This document shows positions 5,392 to 6,439 of a stretch of DNA of 6,439 nt, piece after piece. Below the pieces are notes generated by a model. It was not told the DNA's origin and ran no database searches. It saw only the letters and a list, made by a program, of their open reading frames with translations. The position numbers and the translations under genes were made by a program. The stretch comes from an uncultured Clostridia bacterium (GTDB lineage: Bacteria > Bacillota > Clostridia > Christensenellales > Borkfalkiaceae): NCBI GenBank assembly GCA_947630775.1, contig CANRIY010000093.1, positions 1-6,439 of the forward strand, given 5' to 3'. The number at the start of each line of letters is the position of its first letter. Position 1 is the stretch's first letter.

Positions 5392-5673
5392 ATGAAAAAG
5401 AGAACGACCGTGTATGAGGATCGGGCGGCAAAAGAGGAAGCGCGGAAGAAGAAGCGGCAGGAGCAGATCGAAAAACATCTCGTCGTCTGCCCGCACTGCG
5501 GTGAGAAAGTGCTCGACCATATGACGAAATGCCATAAATGCGGCGGAAAACTTGTGCCGCGCGGCTACACCCCGATGGACGAAAAGAAGGTCAAGATCAT
5601 TCGGGGCGTCTTTTGGGGCGTCACGCTCGCCGTCATCGCCGTGACCTTCCTCGTCGTCATGCTCTATAAATAA
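5392..5673 (+). CDS. Zinc-ribbon protein with C-terminal membrane anchor, 93 residues
   Basis: The exact family is not recognised. The N-terminal 30 residues are strongly charged and probably helical (EDRAAKEEARKKKRQEQIEK). A zinc ribbon follows, CPHCGEKVLDHMTKCHKCGG, with Cys33, Cys36, Cys47 and Cys50 as the four metal ligands. The last 24 residues (IIRGVFWGVTLAVIAVTFLV and on to MLYK) form one membrane helix ending at the C-terminus, so the protein is probably tail-anchored with the ribbon in the cytoplasm. There is no signal peptide. The ATG at 5392 is the only sensible start; it lies six bases after a good -10 box, which implies a leaderless message. The gene is divergent from the DUF697 gene across 162 bp with separate promoters, and ends in its own terminator, so it is monocistronic. 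Confidence 0.85.
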   Translation: MKKRTTVYEDRAAKEEARKKKRQEQIEKHLVVCPHCGEKVLDHMTKCHKCGGKLVPRGYTPMDEKKVKIIRGVFWGVTLAVIAVTFLVVMLYK

Positions 5674-5681
5674 TTCTGCCT

Positions 5682-5717
5682 AAACCGTCTCTTTGTTGGC
5701 GGTTTTTGGATTTTTTT
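5682..5717 (+). terminator. Intrinsic terminator of the zinc-ribbon gene
   Basis: AAACCGTC (5682-5689), 8-nt loop, GGCGGTTT (5698-5705; one G-T pair), followed by TTGGATTTTTTT. It starts 8 nt after the stop codon. Confidence 0.82.
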
Positions 5718-5738
5718 GCAAGATATGTGACAAAATCA

Positions 5739-5790
5739 CCCACTCTACGCACAGTAGAGTGGCATTTTTTTGGCGTAGAGTGGGTTTTTT
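5739..5790 (+). terminator. Two overlapping terminator-like hairpins sharing one left arm
   Basis: The left arm CCCACTCTACGC (5739-5750) can pair two ways. Its bases 5740-5748 pair with GTAGAGTGG at 5754-5762 (9 bp, 5-nt loop), followed by CA and seven T. All 12 bases pair perfectly with GCGTAGAGTGGG at 5773-5784, followed by six T. The two folds exclude each other. A third partial arm, GGCGTAGA, lies at 5792-5799 after the second T-run. The element lies between the zinc-ribbon terminator and the next promoter, so it may be a backup terminator or a repeat product. A regulatory role is only a possibility. Confidence 0.7.
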
Positions 5791-5841
5791 CGGCGTAGAA
5801 AAGGACAAAATAAGGGTAGGACGGCGGAGAGAAGAAGTAGG

Positions 5842-5870
5842 TTGCTTTTTTTGCGCCCCCGTCGTATGAT
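5842..5870 (+). promoter_or_regulatory. Promoter of the PAQR/hemolysin III gene
   Basis: TTGCTT (5842-5847), 17 bp, TATGAT (5865-5870). The expected start near 5877 leaves a leader of about 27 nt that contains the weak ribosome site AAAGAGG (5888-5894). Confidence 0.72.
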
Positions 5871-5903
5871 GATGGCGACATCAAAAAAAAGAGGCAAAAA
5901 ATT

Positions 5904-6439
5904 ATGGAAGCTGTCGTACAATCGCTCTTACGCAAACCGACATACACCAAGGGGGAAGAGATCTTCAACGCCGTCTCGCACATCGTGGGCGGGGCGATCG
6001 GCATCGCCATCTGGGCGACGCTCGTCTATCTCACATGGGGGAACGCGCTGAGGCTCGTTGCCGTCTCGGCGTTCGGATTCGGCGTCGTCGTGCTCTATAC
6101 GATGAGCGCGCTCTACCATTTTTTACCCAAGAGCAAGGGCAAAAACGTGTTCCGCATCTTCGACCACTGCACGATTTTTTTGTTGATCGCGGGCACGTAT
6201 ACGCCGTACTGCCTCATCCCGCTCTACGGCACGACGATGGGGTGGACGGTGCTCGCCATCGAGTGGGGCGTTGCGGTCTGCGGGATCGTCATGAATTCGA
6301 TCGCGATGAACAACATCGTCGTCAAGTGCTTCTCGATGGTGTTTTACATTGTAGGCGGCTGGCTCGCCGTCGTGTTTCTGCCCATGCTGATCGAAATCGT
6401 CTCCCCCGCCTGCGTTTGGCTGCTTCTTTTGGGGGGCGT
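5904..6439 (+). CDS. trhA: PAQR/hemolysin III family membrane protein (3' end outside window)
   Basis: Member of the YqfA/TrhA-hemolysin III branch of the PAQR superfamily. These are seven-helix membrane proteins linked to membrane-fluidity homeostasis; the hemolysin name is historical. The visible 178 of an expected 210-220 residues show the family motifs: EEIFNAVSHIVGG (18-30), SALYHFLP (68-75) and FDHCTIFLLIAGTYTPYCL (86-104). His72 and Asp87/His88 fall at positions matching part of the family's metal site; the remaining C-terminal histidines lie beyond the window. About five hydrophobic helices are visible. The start at 5904 gives the family's usual N-terminus (short, then EExxNxxSH); a weak AAAGAGG lies 9 nt upstream and a promoter about 30 nt upstream. 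No partner gene is visible. Confidence 0.93.
   Translation, partial: MEAVVQSLLRKPTYTKGEEIFNAVSHIVGGAIGIAIWATLVYLTWGNALRLVAVSAFGFGVVVLYTMSALYHFLPKSKGKNVFRIFDHCTIFLLIAGTYTPYCLIPLYGTTMGWTVLAIEWGVAVCGIVMNSIAMNNIVVKCFSMVFYIVGGWLAVVFLPMLIEIVSPACVWLLLLGG

Noticed and set aside
5230..5535. Upstream extension of the DUF697 frame to 442 residues
   Set aside because: The extra 102 residues overlap the zinc-ribbon gene in antisense and cross both divergent promoters. The ATG at 5229 has AAGGAG at the right distance.
5332..5810. 13-base repeat GAAAAGGACAAAA at 5332-5344 and 5798-5810
   Set aside because: It is A-rich and short, and has no shared position relative to a promoter. It could be a regulator site, but two copies of such a simple sequence are weak evidence.
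5657..6010. 117-codon minus-strand frame over the gap before the PAQR gene
   Set aside because: It crosses a terminator, the alternative hairpins and a promoter, and overlaps the recognised PAQR gene in antisense.

Overview
The window looks like chromosomal DNA of a fairly GC-rich Clostridia-type Firmicute, perhaps a gut lineage of the Christensenellales/Oscillospirales kind. This placement is an inference. It rests on the cysteine-containing PheS C-terminus, strong AGGAGG-type ribosome sites, sigma-A-like promoters with 17-bp spacers, and gaps packed with GC-rich palindromic repeats of a type I associate with gut Clostridia. I see no rRNA, tRNA, CRISPR array, transposase or integrase.

Layout. 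Positions 1-282 are the 3' end of pheS and 528-2942 are a complete pheT, so the left part encodes the two subunits of phenylalanyl-tRNA synthetase. The two genes are separated by an unusually long, repeat-filled gap of 245 bp. Positions 2943-3377 hold no gene, only a mosaic of direct, inverted and palindromic repeats. Positions 3378-3832 form a compact divergent pair: a 44-residue protein on the minus strand (3378-3512) and a 74-residue XRE/Cro-type repressor on the plus strand (3608-3832). They share an AT-rich control region with a near-consensus promoter and repeated GGCAATGCC-like sites. Positions 3833-4206 are again only hairpin repeats plus a terminator. A YcjF-like (DUF697) membrane protein lies at 4207-5229 on the minus strand. 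It is divergent from a 93-residue zinc-ribbon protein with one C-terminal membrane helix (5392-5673, plus). After a terminator and a second unusual hairpin cluster, the window ends inside a PAQR/hemolysin III-type membrane protein (5904 onward, plus).

How the parts relate. PheS and PheT form one enzyme. The XRE regulator probably controls itself and the 44-residue gene through sites placed in both promoters, which resembles a miniature phage-type switch. The three right-hand genes are all predicted membrane proteins. Nothing beyond adjacency and the shared intergenic promoter region links them.

The points most worth a second look are the XRE/44-residue switch, the identical leaderless promoter-to-ATG geometry of two genes (3608 and 5392), the overlapping alternative hairpins at 5739-5790, and the near-identical terminator cassette placed after both minus-strand genes.
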